A DNA stretch of 64,000 nt from CAWFLT01 sp963816795 (GTDB taxonomy: Bacteria; Acidobacteriota; Vicinamibacteria; Vicinamibacterales; SCN-69-37), in the NCBI GenBank assembly GCA_963816795.1, contig CAWFLT010000002.1, positions 248,001-312,000 on the forward strand. The letters run 5' to 3'. Below the pieces are notes generated by a model. The model saw only the letters and a program-made list of their open reading frames with translations, ran no database searches and was not told where the DNA came from. Below are positions 20,883-31,078 of this stretch, one piece after another. Made by a program: the position numbers and the translations under genes. The first letter of the stretch is position 1, and every line of letters starts with the position of its first letter.

Positions 20883-21746
20883 CTATTCCTTTCCCAACAA
20901 TTCAAGCAACGCGAGCGGATCGACCCGCGCCCCATTGACCCGGACCGTCCAGTGCAGGTGCGGTCCGGTCACCCGTCCGGTTGCTCCGACACGCCCGACG
21001 ATTTCGCCGCCTTGAACTGCGACGCCGGCTTTGGCGTCGATTTGCGAGAGATGCGCGAGCATCGAGAACACCCCGGCGCCGTGGTCGATGATCACCGTGT
21101 TGCCCGAAAAGTAGAGGTCCTTGGCGAGCACGACGCGACCGGCGCCAGGCGCGGCGACCGGGGTGCCGGTCGGGCTGAGGAAGTCGGCCCCACTATGGGC
21201 GCTCCGCGGCTGGCCGTTGAAGATGCTGCGCGTCCCGAAGGCGCTATTCGCTTCCTGCGGCACCGGGCGGGCGAACGGCGTCGTCCAGAGCCTCTCGGGC
21301 GCGGCCTCGCGCCAGCAGCGTGCAAGATCGGCCGTGTCCTCTGCAATGCGCTTTTGCGCGCTGGCGGGCGGGTTCACGAACGCCTCGTCGACCTTCAGCG
21401 TCCGGGTCCGGAAGGTCTTGGCGAGGACGTCGAGCAGGTGCGTCGCGCGGATCGGCGCGGCCGCCGGGCCGGCATCGATGGCGACGGTGTGGCGACCTGG
21501 CTTGACGTCGAGGTCGATGCCGACGAGCACCGTCCAGGTCCGCGGATCGGATTGGTACGACAGCAACGCGCGATCGAACGCCCGCGCGCGGAGAGCGGCG
21601 AGCGGGTTGGCCGCGGTTACGGTGAGCACAACCAACTCACCCGGCTGCACCGACCGCGACACGGCGGTGATCGTGAGGACGGGCGGCGCGCCGCGTTGTC
21701 CCGTCAAGACCGTTGCAGTCAGCAGCGCCGCCAGCCACAATCTCAT
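20883..21746 (-). CDS. M23 family (LytM-like) metallopeptidase
   Basis: Predicted secreted zinc endopeptidase acting on peptidoglycan cross-links. The ATG at 21746 gives MRLWLAALLTATVLTGQRG, a signal peptide. The longer upstream reading frame only translates repeat DNA and is rejected. An N-terminal beta domain (residues about 25-120) precedes the M23 domain, with zinc ligands in SAHSGADFLSPTGTPVAAPG and GPHLHWTVRVNGARVDPL. About 287 residues, intact. Some M23 proteins act as activators of amidases, but here both catalytic motifs are present. Confidence 0.92.
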   Translation of the reverse strand: MRLWLAALLTATVLTGQRGAPPVLTITAVSRSVQPGELVVLTVTAANPLAALRARAFDRALLSYQSDPRTWTVLVGIDLDVKPGRHTVAIDAGPAAAPIRATHLLDVLAKTFRTRTLKVDEAFVNPPASAQKRIAEDTADLARCWREAAPERLWTTPFARPVPQEANSAFGTRSIFNGQPRSAHSGADFLSPTGTPVAAPGAGRVVLAKDLYFSGNTVIIDHGAGVFSMLAHLSQIDAKAGVAVQGGEIVGRVGATGRVTGPHLHWTVRVNGARVDPLALLELLGKE

Positions 21747-21769
21747 CGCCCCTACAGGTACGGGACGGC

Positions 21770-21985
21770 ACCGAGAAGAGCTAGAAGAACGAGGGCACGG
21801 GAAAGAACGAGGACACGGAGAAGAGCTAGAGGCCACGGAGAAGAGCTTCAGGGCACGGAGCACCCCGCGCCGCCTGCGGCGCGGCCCGAGGCGCGGGGGT
21901 GGGGCCCCGCGCCTGTAAGCAAGTGGACACCCCGCGCCGCTTTGAGGCGCGGGCCCGAGGCGCGGGGGTGGGGCCCCGCGCCTGT
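21770..21985. repeat. GGAGAAGAGC-word array plus two GC-rich palindromic repeats
   Basis: ACGGAGAAGAGC-type words fill about 21770-21860. Two copies of the GC-rich element follow at 21861-21913 and 21930-21982, each with paired GCGCGG arms and a GCGGGGGTGGGGCCCCGC core. This is the same two-part composite as at 14344-14496 and 32261-32352, in the other orientation for the first. No gene is supported here. Confidence 0.85.
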
Positions 21986-22005
21986 AATTTTAGAGGTCAC
22001 GGACT

Positions 22006-22889
22006 TTGACCGAACGCGCAGGGATCGCACCACCGGGATATCGGCTACCTGACCGCGCGCGGATCGGGTGCGTGCGGCTGCAGGTTGCGAATCTCGAGCG
22101 ATCGTTGGCCTTCTACCAGAGCGTCGTCGGCTTCCGCGTGATCGATCGCGTGGAACGGGAGGCGCGGCTCGGGGCGCATGGGAGCGACTCGGTGTTGCTG
22201 GAGCTCCATGAGAAAGCTGGCGTGCGGCCGGTGCCTCGCGGCGGGTTGCTCGGGCTGTATCACTTCGCTGTGCTCCTGCCGAATCGTCCGGCCCTCGGCG
22301 CGTTCATTACACACCTCGGTCAGACACGTGTGCAGGTCGGCATGGCCGATCACAGCTACAGCCAGTCGATCTACCTCTACGATCCGGACGGGCTGGGCGT
22401 GGAGGTGTATGCCGATCAGCCGCGTGAGACATGGGTCGTTCGCGATGGTGAGTACGTCGGGACGGTCGATCCGCTGGATGTCGGAGCGCTCGTGCAGCTC
22501 GCCGGTGACACGGTCTGGTCCGGCGTGCCGGCGGGGACCACGATCGGACACGTGCACCTTTACGTCGGCGACCTCGAACAGGCGGCCGTGTTCTACCACC
22601 ACGGTCTCGGTTTCGATCGCACCGGCAGTTATCCAGGCGCGCTCTTCGTTTCCGCTGGCGGCTATCACCATCACGTCGGCCTGAACGTCTGGGCCGCCGG
22701 TGCCCCAGTGGCGAGCGACCAGGACGCGCGCCTGCTCGAGTGGCAGTTGGTCCTTCCCGACCGCGCCGACCTGACGGCCCTGGCCGCCAACCTGGCGCGT
22801 ACCGGCGTCGCGAGTCGGCCCACGAGACCGACGATCTCGTGGCGCGCGACTCTTGGAACATCGCCGTCCGGGTCGCAGTCGGCACGTAG
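22006..22889 (+). CDS. VOC family (extradiol dioxygenase/CatE-like) protein, frameshifted near the end
   Basis: Two vicinal-oxygen-chelate modules in tandem, as in catechol-2,3-dioxygenase-type proteins. The first, RIGCVRLQVANLERSLAFYQ to GLGVEVYADQPRE, lies at about residues 19-140. The second, TTIGHVHLYVGDLEQAAVFY to YHHHVGLNVWAAG, lies at 170-235. Candidate metal ligands are the His in YHFAVLLPN and GHVHLYV and the Glu in GLGVEVYAD. The TTG at 22006 is the best available start. A one-base break near 22815 shifts the end to ETDDLVARDSWNIAVRVAVG with stop at 22889. Ring-cleavage or glyoxalase-like chemistry is possible; substrate is unknown. Confidence 0.85.
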
Positions 22890-22936
22890 AACCGAACCCC
22901 AAACAGCACTGAGAACCGAGAACGGAGAACGGAGAA

Positions 22937-25468
22937 ATGCTGCAGGATGTTCGCCACGCCCTCCGCACCCTCCGCAAGTCGCCGGGCTTCGCCGTCGTCG
23001 CGGTCCTGGTGCTGGCCGTTGGGATCGGCGTCAACACCGCGATCTTCAGCCTGATTAACGCGGTGCTGTTCCGGCCGCCGAACGTCAACGCGCCGGCAGA
23101 ACTGCGGTACGTCTATCCCAAGAACCCTCGCGGTTACCTCGTCACGTACCGCGACTACCAGTACGTGCTCACGTCAAACGACGTCTTCGCCGATCTGGCC
23201 GGCGTGGCCGCAGACATCGCGCGCCTCGGAAGCGGCGCGGACGTGATGATGATGCGCGGTGAACGCGTCACGTCGAACTATTTCAGGCTGCTCGGCGTCG
23301 GTCCGACTCTCGGGCGTGTCTTCAGCACAGACGACGATCGGAACGACCGGCCGCGCGTGGCCGTGATCAGTCACAGCCTCTGGGTGCGGCAGTTTCACAG
23401 CGATCCGAACATTCTCGGGAAGAATCTGAAACTCACGCGGATGGGGGTGCTCACAGCCGACCAATGGCCGGACTACGCCATTGTGGGCGTCATGCCAGCG
23501 GGCTTCAAAGGCATCTCCAATCCGTGGGAGGCGACGCAGTATTGGGTCCCTCACGTTCGGCGCTGGGACGACTATCGCGATGAACGCCGCGCGCAGAGCC
23601 CACAGGGCCCGCCCACTCTGGATCGCACGGTGTTTGGCCTGCTGATCGGGCGCCTCAAACCCGGCGCCTCCGACGATCGCGTCACTGTCGTCTTGGCGAC
23701 GTTCGGCGATCAGATTCGCCAGGCGCACTATCCCACCGTTCGCGACTACGGCCTGGTCGCGCAGGATGCGCGGCGCGTCCGGCTCCCGTTCGATCCACGC
23801 GGCGAGGTCGTGCCGTCGCGGCTGGCCTTCGGACTGCTGGCCGTGGCTGGCGCCGTGCTGCTCATCGCGCTCATCAACCTTGCCGGTTTGCTGATGGCGC
23901 GGGGCATCGCGCGTCGGACCGAGATTGCTGTGCGGTTGACGCTGGGCGCGAGCCGCTGGCGCGTGACGCGCCGGCTCCTGACCGAAGGCGTGCTGCTCGC
24001 CGTCGTCGGCGGCGGACTCGGTCTGCTGGCCGGTCGGGCGCTCATTGTCTTCTTCGTCAACTTCACTCCGACAGAGTTCGGCCAGTACAGCTCGGTGCCG
24101 TTCTCGCTCGAAGTGCCGGTCGATTGGCGGGTGCTCGGCTTTACGTCGCTCTTGTGCATCGGCGCCGGCGTGATCGTGGGCCTCGCACCTGCTCGGCAGG
24201 CGGCGCGCACCGATTTGCTGACGGCGCTTGCGGGCGGCTCGAATGCATCGTCAGGCCGCACCCAGCCCCGCCTCCGGCGGCTCGTCGTCGTGCCGCAGAT
24301 CTGCCTCTCGGCGGCCCTGCTGCTGGTTGCCGGCGTCCTGATCAAGCCGCTCGTCGTCTCAGAGCTGGTCGATCCTGGCTATGATTCCGACGGCGTAGCC
24401 TTCGTCGATTTCCAGATCCCGTTCAACGCCCGCTGGGACGATGTGCCCGCGCGGGAGGCGCTGTTCGACCGCAACCGCCGCTTCAACGCGCGCGTGCTCG
24501 AGGCGCTGGCAGAGACTCCGGGGGTGACCACCGCGACGCTCAGCATGGGGCTGCCCATTCAGTCGATGAAGACCTGGGTTGCCGGACGCGACACGTTCCC
24601 GAATGGGCCACGCTGGTGGGTTTCCCAAGCACATGTCTCCAGCGACTACTTCAAAACACTCGGTATTTCCCTGATTCGCGGCCGTCGGTTCGAACCTGCC
24701 GATCGCGATGGCACACCTCTCGTTGCAATCATCTGCGAGACGCTCGCCACGTGGTTCTGGCCCGGTCAGTCTGCCGTCGGACAGCACGTCGCCGTCGCGT
24801 TTCCTGACTCGACTTCTGCCCCGAGGTGGTTGGAAGTCGTCGGGGTCGTCCGCGAAGTTCAGCCGCCGGTCACGACTGGTGCTTCCAACCCGTATTTGTA
24901 CGTTCCGCTCACGCAGCTCCACGGCGAGTTTGCCTCGAACGTCATCGCACGCGGCACACTGGACGACGGCCAAATGGTGCGCGCGCTGCGGCAGGCGGTC
25001 TTCGCGGCCGATCCGGGTGTCGAGATCTCGCGCAGCACCACCTTTGAGTCGGCGATCGACGCCATCCTGTACCCGCGGCGCATGGCCGCCGGTATCCTCT
25101 CGTTCGCCGGCGTCATCGGCCTGGCGTTGGCCGCGATCGGCCTGTATGGCGTCGTCTCCTATTCAGTTGCCCAGCGACTGCGCGAGATAGGCATTCGCGC
25201 CACGCTTGGCGCCCGTCCACGCGATCTCGTCCGTCTGATTCTCAGTGAGGGCGTCGCGGTCGCCGCGATCGGATCGGTCCTCGGGCTGGGCCTCGGCTAC
25301 GGGGCGCTGGTCGTCGCCTCCAAGATCGTGCCCGGCATGCCCGAGCTGAACGCGGCCGCGCTCATCGCGGTTCCCGTCGTCATCGTTGGGGTGATTCTCG
25401 CCGCATGCTACCTGCCTGCCCGCCGCGCGGGTCGGGTTGACCCGATGGTTGTCTTGCGGGGACTGTGA
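22937..25468 (+). CDS. ADOP-type MacB/FtsX ABC permease
   Basis: Intact 843-residue membrane protein of the acidobacterial duplicated orphan permease type: an N-terminal DVRHALRTLRKSPGFAVVAV segment, a MacB periplasmic core domain, then FtsX helices, the whole repeated once. Examples are RRTEIAVRLTLGASRWRVTR in the first half and RLREIGIRATLGARPRDLVR in the second. No ATP-binding subunit lies nearby. These orphan permeases probably share an ATPase such as a MacB/LolD-like protein and may act in export or lipoprotein handling, but their cargo is not known. It starts 47 bases after the VOC gene. Confidence 0.9.
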   Translation: MLQDVRHALRTLRKSPGFAVVAVLVLAVGIGVNTAIFSLINAVLFRPPNVNAPAELRYVYPKNPRGYLVTYRDYQYVLTSNDVFADLAGVAADIARLGSGADVMMMRGERVTSNYFRLLGVGPTLGRVFSTDDDRNDRPRVAVISHSLWVRQFHSDPNILGKNLKLTRMGVLTADQWPDYAIVGVMPAGFKGISNPWEATQYWVPHVRRWDDYRDERRAQSPQGPPTLDRTVFGLLIGRLKPGASDDRVTVVLATFGDQIRQAHYPTVRDYGLVAQDARRVRLPFDPRGEVVPSRLAFGLLAVAGAVLLIALINLAGLLMARGIARRTEIAVRLTLGASRWRVTRRLLTEGVLLAVVGGGLGLLAGRALIVFFVNFTPTEFGQYSSVPFSLEVPVDWRVLGFTSLLCIGAGVIVGLAPARQAARTDLLTALAGGSNASSGRTQPRLRRLVVVPQICLSAALLLVAGVLIKPLVVSELVDPGYDSDGVAFVDFQIPFNARWDDVPAREALFDRNRRFNARVLEALAETPGVTTATLSMGLPIQSMKTWVAGRDTFPNGPRWWVSQAHVSSDYFKTLGISLIRGRRFEPADRDGTPLVAIICETLATWFWPGQSAVGQHVAVAFPDSTSAPRWLEVVGVVREVQPPVTTGASNPYLYVPLTQLHGEFASNVIARGTLDDGQMVRALRQAVFAADPGVEISRSTTFESAIDAILYPRRMAAGILSFAGVIGLALAAIGLYGVVSYSVAQRLREIGIRATLGARPRDLVRLILSEGVAVAAIGSVLGLGLGYGALVVASKIVPGMPELNAAALIAVPVVIVGVILAACYLPARRAGRVDPMVVLRGL

Positions 25469-25511
25469 CCATCTCATCGACGCGGAACTCGAAGGCATAC
25501 ACTTACCGGTC

Positions 25512-26951
25512 TATGAGAATCCGCCGCCTGATCCTTACGCTGATCTTCACGTTGTTTGCGACGTCGCTCGTCGTGCGGTGGTCAGCAGCGAAGTCACGCA
25601 GGAGCGGCTGGCGATCAATGCGCTCCCGGCCGCCGAGCGGCCGTTCGGCACGCTGCGCGAGCAGGCGGCGATGCAGCAGGCGTGGCTGAAAGCAGCGCCT
25701 CGACACGTTCCTGCCGCCGCTGATGCGCAAGTACGGCATCGACCTCTGGGTCGTGCCGATGCGCGAGTACAACGAAGACCCCGTCTTCACCTCGATCGTC
25801 GCGCCGGAGACGTTCGCGGCCCGTCGGCGCACGATCTACGTGTTCTTCGACAAGTGCGCGGCCGCGGGCACGCCCGTGAACGCGGCCTGCATCGAGCGAC
25901 TCGCGCTCGGGGGCACGTCGCAAGGCGGCGTGTTCGAGACGCGCACGTCCACGCGCGCAGTCACTGGCGGCGCGCGCGGTCGGCGGCCGGCAGGCCGAGC
26001 TCTGGGGCGACGAGCAGTGGCAGTTGCTGAAGACCGTGATCGAAGAACGCAAACCGCGCGTCATCGGCATCGATCGATCGACGGTGTTCGCGTTCACCGA
26101 CGGCCTCTCGAGCGGCGAGCTGGACGGCATGTCGCGCGCGCTCGGGCCGGCCTGGACCGCGAAGTTCAAGGACGCCGAACGGCTGCCGCTCGACCTCATC
26201 GCGTCGCGGCTGCCGGACGAGGAAGCGTTCTTCCAGAAGATGACCGCGCTCGTCTGGCAGATGACGCAGACGATGTTCTCCGAGAAGGTCATCGTTCCCG
26301 GCACAGACGCGCACGAGCGATCTCGTCTGGTGGTGGCGCCAGCGCGTGAACGATCAGGGCCTCGGCACGTGGTTCCAGCCGAGCGTGGACGTGCAGCGGC
26401 AGGGCAGCGCGCCGCTCGAGGCCGATCCGATCATCCAGCCGGGCGATGTGCTGCATTGCGACGTCGGCATCACGGTGGCGCGCCTCAACACGGACACGCA
26501 GCACCTCGCCTACGTCCTCAAGCCCGGCGAAACCGACGCGCCCGGCCGGACTGAAGCAGGCCCTCGCCAACGCGAACGCGATGCAGGACATGACGATGGA
26601 AGAGATTCGCGCCGGGCCGGACCGGGCAACGAGATCCTGCAGGCCGTGCTCACGCGCATGAAGGCGAAGGGCATCGACGGCACGCTGTACTCGCATCCGA
26701 TCGGCCTGCACGGCCACGGCGCCGGACCGCTCATCGGCCTGTGGGATCGGCAGGAAGGCGTCCCCGGCCGCGGCGACGCGACCGTGATTCCGTCGATGTG
26801 GTTCTCGATCGAGCTCCAGGCGACGACGCCCGTGCCGGAATGGGGCGGACAACCGGTGCGCATGGCGCAGGAAGAGGATGCGATCGTCGGCGCCGATGGC
26901 AAAGTGCGCTGGGCGCTGCGGAGACAGGACAGGCTGTTTCTGGTCAGGTGA
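25512..26951 (+). pseudogene. M24 family peptidase (Xaa-Pro aminopeptidase-like), multiply frameshifted
   Basis: Pieces of one exported aminopeptidase occur in order in all three frames. There is a signal-like start MRIRRLILTLIFTLFATSLV at 25512, then ERLAINALPAAERPFGTLRE, MRKYGIDLWVVPMREYNEDP, IEERKPRVIGIDRSTVFAFT, EADPIIQPGDVLHCDVGITV, and YSHPIGLHGHGAGPLIGLWD near the end. The GDVLHCDVGI and HPIGLHGHGAG segments hold the metal-binding Asp and His expected of M24. At least six breaks occur in 1.4 kb, far more than in neighbouring genes. It is either a true decaying gene beside the REP element or a patch of poor sequence. Confidence 0.8.
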
Positions 26952-26952
26952 G

Positions 26953-27961
26953 GGGGTCAGACCGGGGTCAGACGGGGGTCAGACGGGGGTCAGACCAGCC
27001 GCCGAACGCCGGCAAGACGCAGTCGCCTGCTGAGCCCTGAACTGGTCAGCGGAAGGGAGCGGCTGTCGAGTTCCGTCCGATTAAGTCAGGCCCATCAGAA
27101 CCGGGACGAGGTGACTCTGACTCCGACACGGAATGCAGCAGGCTCCCGAGCGAGTCCTTGAAAGCCCGATCGCCAAGAACCCGGTCGTTGGAGCGGATTC
27201 GGTCGACAACGCCCTGATCTTCTGGTGGTTCGAGCACCGACTTCGCGAACCGCGCTCGCATCACGGCCTCCGGTCCGTCGCCGAAGAGCCGCAGCGTCGT
27301 TGATGCCGATAGAAACGGTGGAGCGGAACACAGCCCCATCGTTGCCGCATAGCTGCTCCAGCGCCACTGATCCGGATGCTCGACCAGCCCGGCGCGCACA
27401 GGATTCAGGACGACGTACTTCGACAGCGCCAACAAGTACTCCGTCCCGTCGACGATTTGATCCTTGAATCGCCCCTGGAAGACATGACCCACGCGTCCCT
27501 GACGTTTGTTCCACCATTGCGCATAAAGACTGTTCAGCTGCCGGATGGCTTCGGAGAGGTTGGGCTCGCGAGGCTGCAAGGTGGCGTGGTAGTGATTCGG
27601 CATCACACAGTAGTTCCAACACTCGATGGCAAACCGATCGAGGACGTCGCCGAGGAGATGGACGAACTGCCGATAGTCGCGATCATCGAGAAAGATCGCC
27701 ATGCGACCGTTTCCGCGAGCCATCACATGGCGGACAAGATCGACTGCCTGAATGCGCGGGCCCCGAGCCATAGGCGCTCCAACGGTTCACGATCGGGGCC
27801 AAGTTGGATCCGCAGCAATCGGGCCAGAATCTCGAGTTGCGGAGCTCGGCGCTCGGAAAGCCCGACAAGTGCGCCGCACGCCCCTACTGCAGAAACTGCG
27901 TACGCCGGCGCAGCGACCCCGCTTCGGTGGTCTGACCCTGGTCTGACCCCCGTCTGACCCC
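26953..27961. mobile_element. REP/RAYT element with 11-base-period terminal arrays
   Basis: Four direct copies of GGGGTCAGAC begin at 26953, 26964, 26975 and 26986, exactly 11 bases apart. At the far end the complement GTCTGACCCC occurs at 27930 (one mismatch), 27941 and 27952, again 11 bases apart. The arrays thus form inverted ends of a unit of about 1 kb that encloses the tyrosine transposase gene 27046-27771. It sits between the stop codons of two convergent peptidase genes. About 160 bases between the transposase start and the right array hold no visible gene. Confidence 0.8.
27046..27771 (-). CDS. REP-associated tyrosine transposase (RAYT, Y1/HUH)
   Basis: Single-strand DNA transposase of the IS200/IS605-like Y1 superfamily. 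The 241-residue ORF is intact. It contains MARGNGRMAIFLDDRDYRQF, the HUH motif as MPNHYHATLQP (about residues 56-66), and the LALSKYVVLNPVRAGLV helix with the candidate catalytic tyrosine, then DQWRWSSYAA. RAYTs are usually domesticated single-copy genes that mobilise palindromic REP sequences, which fits the flanking arrays. It is one of the few mid-window genes without frame breaks. The C-terminal 60 residues are less conserved. Confidence 0.92.
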   Translation of the reverse strand: MARGPRIQAVDLVRHVMARGNGRMAIFLDDRDYRQFVHLLGDVLDRFAIECWNYCVMPNHYHATLQPREPNLSEAIRQLNSLYAQWWNKRQGRVGHVFQGRFKDQIVDGTEYLLALSKYVVLNPVRAGLVEHPDQWRWSSYAATMGLCSAPPFLSASTTLRLFGDGPEAVMRARFAKSVLEPPEDQGVVDRIRSNDRVLGDRAFKDSLGSLLHSVSESESPRPGSDGPDLIGRNSTAAPFR

Positions 27962-27965
27962 ACCG

Positions 27966-30900
27966 CTACCGCCCCCGCCCTCCGCGCCCGGCTTTGCGCA
28001 CTTCGTCCTGGCGATCGATCACGGTCTGGCCGTCCGTGATCCAGGACGCGGCGGTCTCGCCCTTCAGGTAGTGCCCGAACCACTGCAGGATGCGCTGCTG
28101 GTAGTCCTGCTGGTTGCGGCGCTGCGCGAGGCCGTGATCCTCGTTGGCGTATTCGATCATCACGACGTTCTTCCCGGCGCGGCGGCCGAGGCTGTAGAGC
28201 TCGAGCCCCTGGTGCCACCAGACCGTGCCGTCCACCGTACCGACTTCGATGAGCGTCGGCACGGTCATGTTGTGCACGTTGAAGACCGCGGAGTTGCGGA
28301 TGTACGCCTGGAGATCCTCCCAGAGCGGCACTTCCATCCGCTGCTGGCCCGTCTCGATGTGATCGGTTTCGAGGATGCCGGCGCTCCAGTGCCCGTTGCC
28401 GTAGTTGCTGATGAGATTGGTGATCGCGGCGCCGGCGACGGCCGCGGCGAACACGCCCTGCGTGTTGGTCGCCAGGAACGCGGTGTCGAAGCCGCCCCAC
28501 GAATGGCCGATGATCCCGACGCGCTTCGGATCGGCCAGCCCCTTCGCGACGACCGCCGCCACCGCGGGGCGCACGCACTCGACGACGGAGATGCCGGGTT
28601 CGCGCGGACGGAAGACGATGTCGGGCTGGAAGACGAAGTAGCCCTGCGTGGTGAAGACGCTCGTGTTGTAGTAGCTCGTGCTGCTCGGCGTGACGTAGCG
28701 GTGCACGCCGTCCGAGAGCGTCTCGTACATGTAGACGATCATCGGATACGCCTTGCCCGGGCACGTAGCCGGCCGGGTAGTAGAGCGCGCCCTGCATCTT
28801 GCGATTGCCCGCCGTCTTCTCGGCCGGTGTACTCGATGATCTCGCTTCGGCCCCACGCGTAGTCGTTCTGGAACGGGTTGGTCTGCGTCACCTGCGTGCC
28901 CGCCGACAGGCCGCCCTGGCTGACGAAGAGATCCGGCGAATCCGCGTAGGTCTGCTTCGCCGTGGAGGTAGACCTCCGCGTCACGGGCCTTGGCGAGGCG
29001 ATCGATCGATTTGTCGCCGAAGAGCAGACGCTCGACCGACGAGGCGCCTGGCTTCAGGACGCCGTAGCCCGACTTCTTCGACCAGTCGCCGAACAGGCTC
29101 AGATAGATCGGCTTCGTGGAGATCGATCGACGCGTCGGCAGGGTTGGAGAAATCGACGCGCGCGTACCGGTGCCGCACGCGCTCGGCCGCGCCGCTCGTG
29201 AGCTTCGTGGCCTTGGTGCCGTCCGGCGCGACCGACCAGAGGTCGTACTTGTCGTTCAGAATCACGGCCGCGTCCTGCTTCGTCCAGCCGGCGACACCGA
29301 ACGACGGCTTCTGTTTGACCGTCGCGTCCGATTCCTTGTCGATGAACGACGTCGCGGACGCCCTTCGAGATGTTCGTGACCGCCTTCGTCTCGAGATTCA
29401 GCGTCCACCACGCGTCGTTCTCGAGGAACAGCAGCGTACTTTCCGCCCGGGCTCATCTGGACGTTACCGCCGACACCGGCTTTGAGCGGCGTCCGAGCGC
29501 CGGTGGTCAGATCGGCGAGCACGAGGTCGGCGGCGGATCGACCGATGCTCCGCTGCATCGCGTACCGGCCCCACTCCTGGACGAGCGCCCAATTCGTGCG
29601 CGGAATCACCTGGATGGTCTCGTCGAAGTCGCGACCGATCTTCGTGAAGCCTCCGCTGCCGAGATGCCAGACGCCGAGCAGATTCCGGCGGCGATCCGCA
29701 TTCGCGGAGACTCGCTGCACCGAGGCCACGCGCGCATCCTTCCAGTGCCACACGGTGACGTCGGCCATCTCGTTCTCCGGGGACGGCGGCTCCGGGTTCG
29801 GCGCCGCGCCGCGCGCGCCGCGGCCTTCACCCTCGGCGCCGCCGGCGGTCGCGGCAGCGTTTGCGCCGTCTCCGCCCGCGCGCCCGCCACGTCCGGCGCC
29901 GGGCGCCGGCGGCGGCTTGTCTTCCCACTTCGCGATGCCGAGGGTCACCGTCTTGCCGTCGTCACTCCACGCCGCGCGCCGGAACGACACGACGCGCATG
30001 CCCGCTGGGAAACTTCGCGTCGGCCGTCGGATCGAACGTCAGCCGCTTCTCTGCAGGTGTGCCGACGCCGGTCCACGCGAGCGTGAGGTACGTCGATCCT
30101 TCTTTCTTGTCGTCTGTCTTGCCGCGCATCACGAGCAGATCGGCAGCGTCGCGGCGCCAGGCGAGCCCGAGATACTGCGACGCGGACGAATCGAGGACGC
30201 GGAGCGCGCCCGTCGCCGCGTCGTACAGCTGCACGCCGTTACCGGCGCGCTCGGCCGAGCTGATGCTCATCGCGAGCACGGCGCCCGTGTCCTGCCAGGC
30301 GGCTTCGCCCACGTTGGCGAAGGTCATGTCCATGCCCGTCGCGAGATTGCGGACGGTGACCACGATGCCCGTCGGATCGGGATCGTCGGTGACCGGACCA
30401 CCCGCGCCACCCGCGCGACCACCGCGACCGGCGGGTGCCGCCGCTGCGGCCGCTCCTGCACCGGCGCCGCCGGGCGCTGCCGGCGCGTATCGGCGCATCA
30501 GCAGGAACTTCCCGTCGCCGCTGAAGGCGAATGACTGCACGGCGTCCATCGTGGACTTCTCACCGGTGGCGAGGTTCATGATCGCGAGCCGGTTCTGGAC
30601 GGGACGCTGCTGGGTGCGCATCCGCTCCTGTTCGGCTTCGGAGTAGCCAATCGACCACGCCGCCCACTTCGAGTCCTCGTTGAACACGGCACCGGAGCCG
30701 AACTTCTCCGTCGTGACGCGCGTTCGTCGCGAGGTTCAGCAGACGAAGCTCGCTGTCGCGATTCGACTTGTTGATGGAGTAGGCGAGCCATTTCCCGTCG
30801 TTCGACAGGCCGCCCCCTCCGCCGCCACGCCCGCCGCCACCCCCGGCCAGCGTTTCCCACTTCCCGTAGTCGGCGAATCCTGGAACGGGCTTGGACTGCG

Positions 30901-30982
30901 CTCCCGTCGGGATCGTCGATCCGGCGAGGCCGGCGGCAATCGCGAATACGGACGATCAGCAGGCAGCAGGACGGCGGCGCAT
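27966..30982 (-). pseudogene. S9 family peptidase (prolyl oligopeptidase/dipeptidyl-peptidase type), multiply frameshifted
   Basis: A large secreted serine peptidase is spread over all three frames. From the ATG at 30982 come a signal-like region, GFADYGKWETLAGGGGGRGG, then beta-propeller segments (SKWAAWSIGYSEAEQERM, ILNDKYDLWSVAPDGTKATK) with Gly/Ala-rich inserts. The alpha/beta-hydrolase domain is intact from about 28790 to 27966. Its nucleophile is in VGIIGHSWGGFDTAF, the Asp in LIEVGTVDGTVWWHQ and the His in IEYANEDHGLAQ. About nine breaks are needed to join the pieces. The catalytic domain itself is clean, so poor sequence quality is as likely as true decay. Confidence 0.82.
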
Positions 30983-31015
30983 AGGGAACCTCGGGTCAGA
31001 TTCTACGGCACGTGC

Positions 31016-31078
31016 AAGCGCTGTTCACTCCGGACCTCGAGCGCGCCCACTCCGGACTTCAAGCGCTTTTCACTCCGG
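31016..31078. repeat. Three CACTCCGG-containing tandem words
   Basis: CACTCCGG recurs three times at roughly 20-base intervals between the S9 peptidase start and the ada stop, with related AAGCGC or GAGCGC tails. It is a short example of the intergenic word repeats of this genome. Confidence 0.5.
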
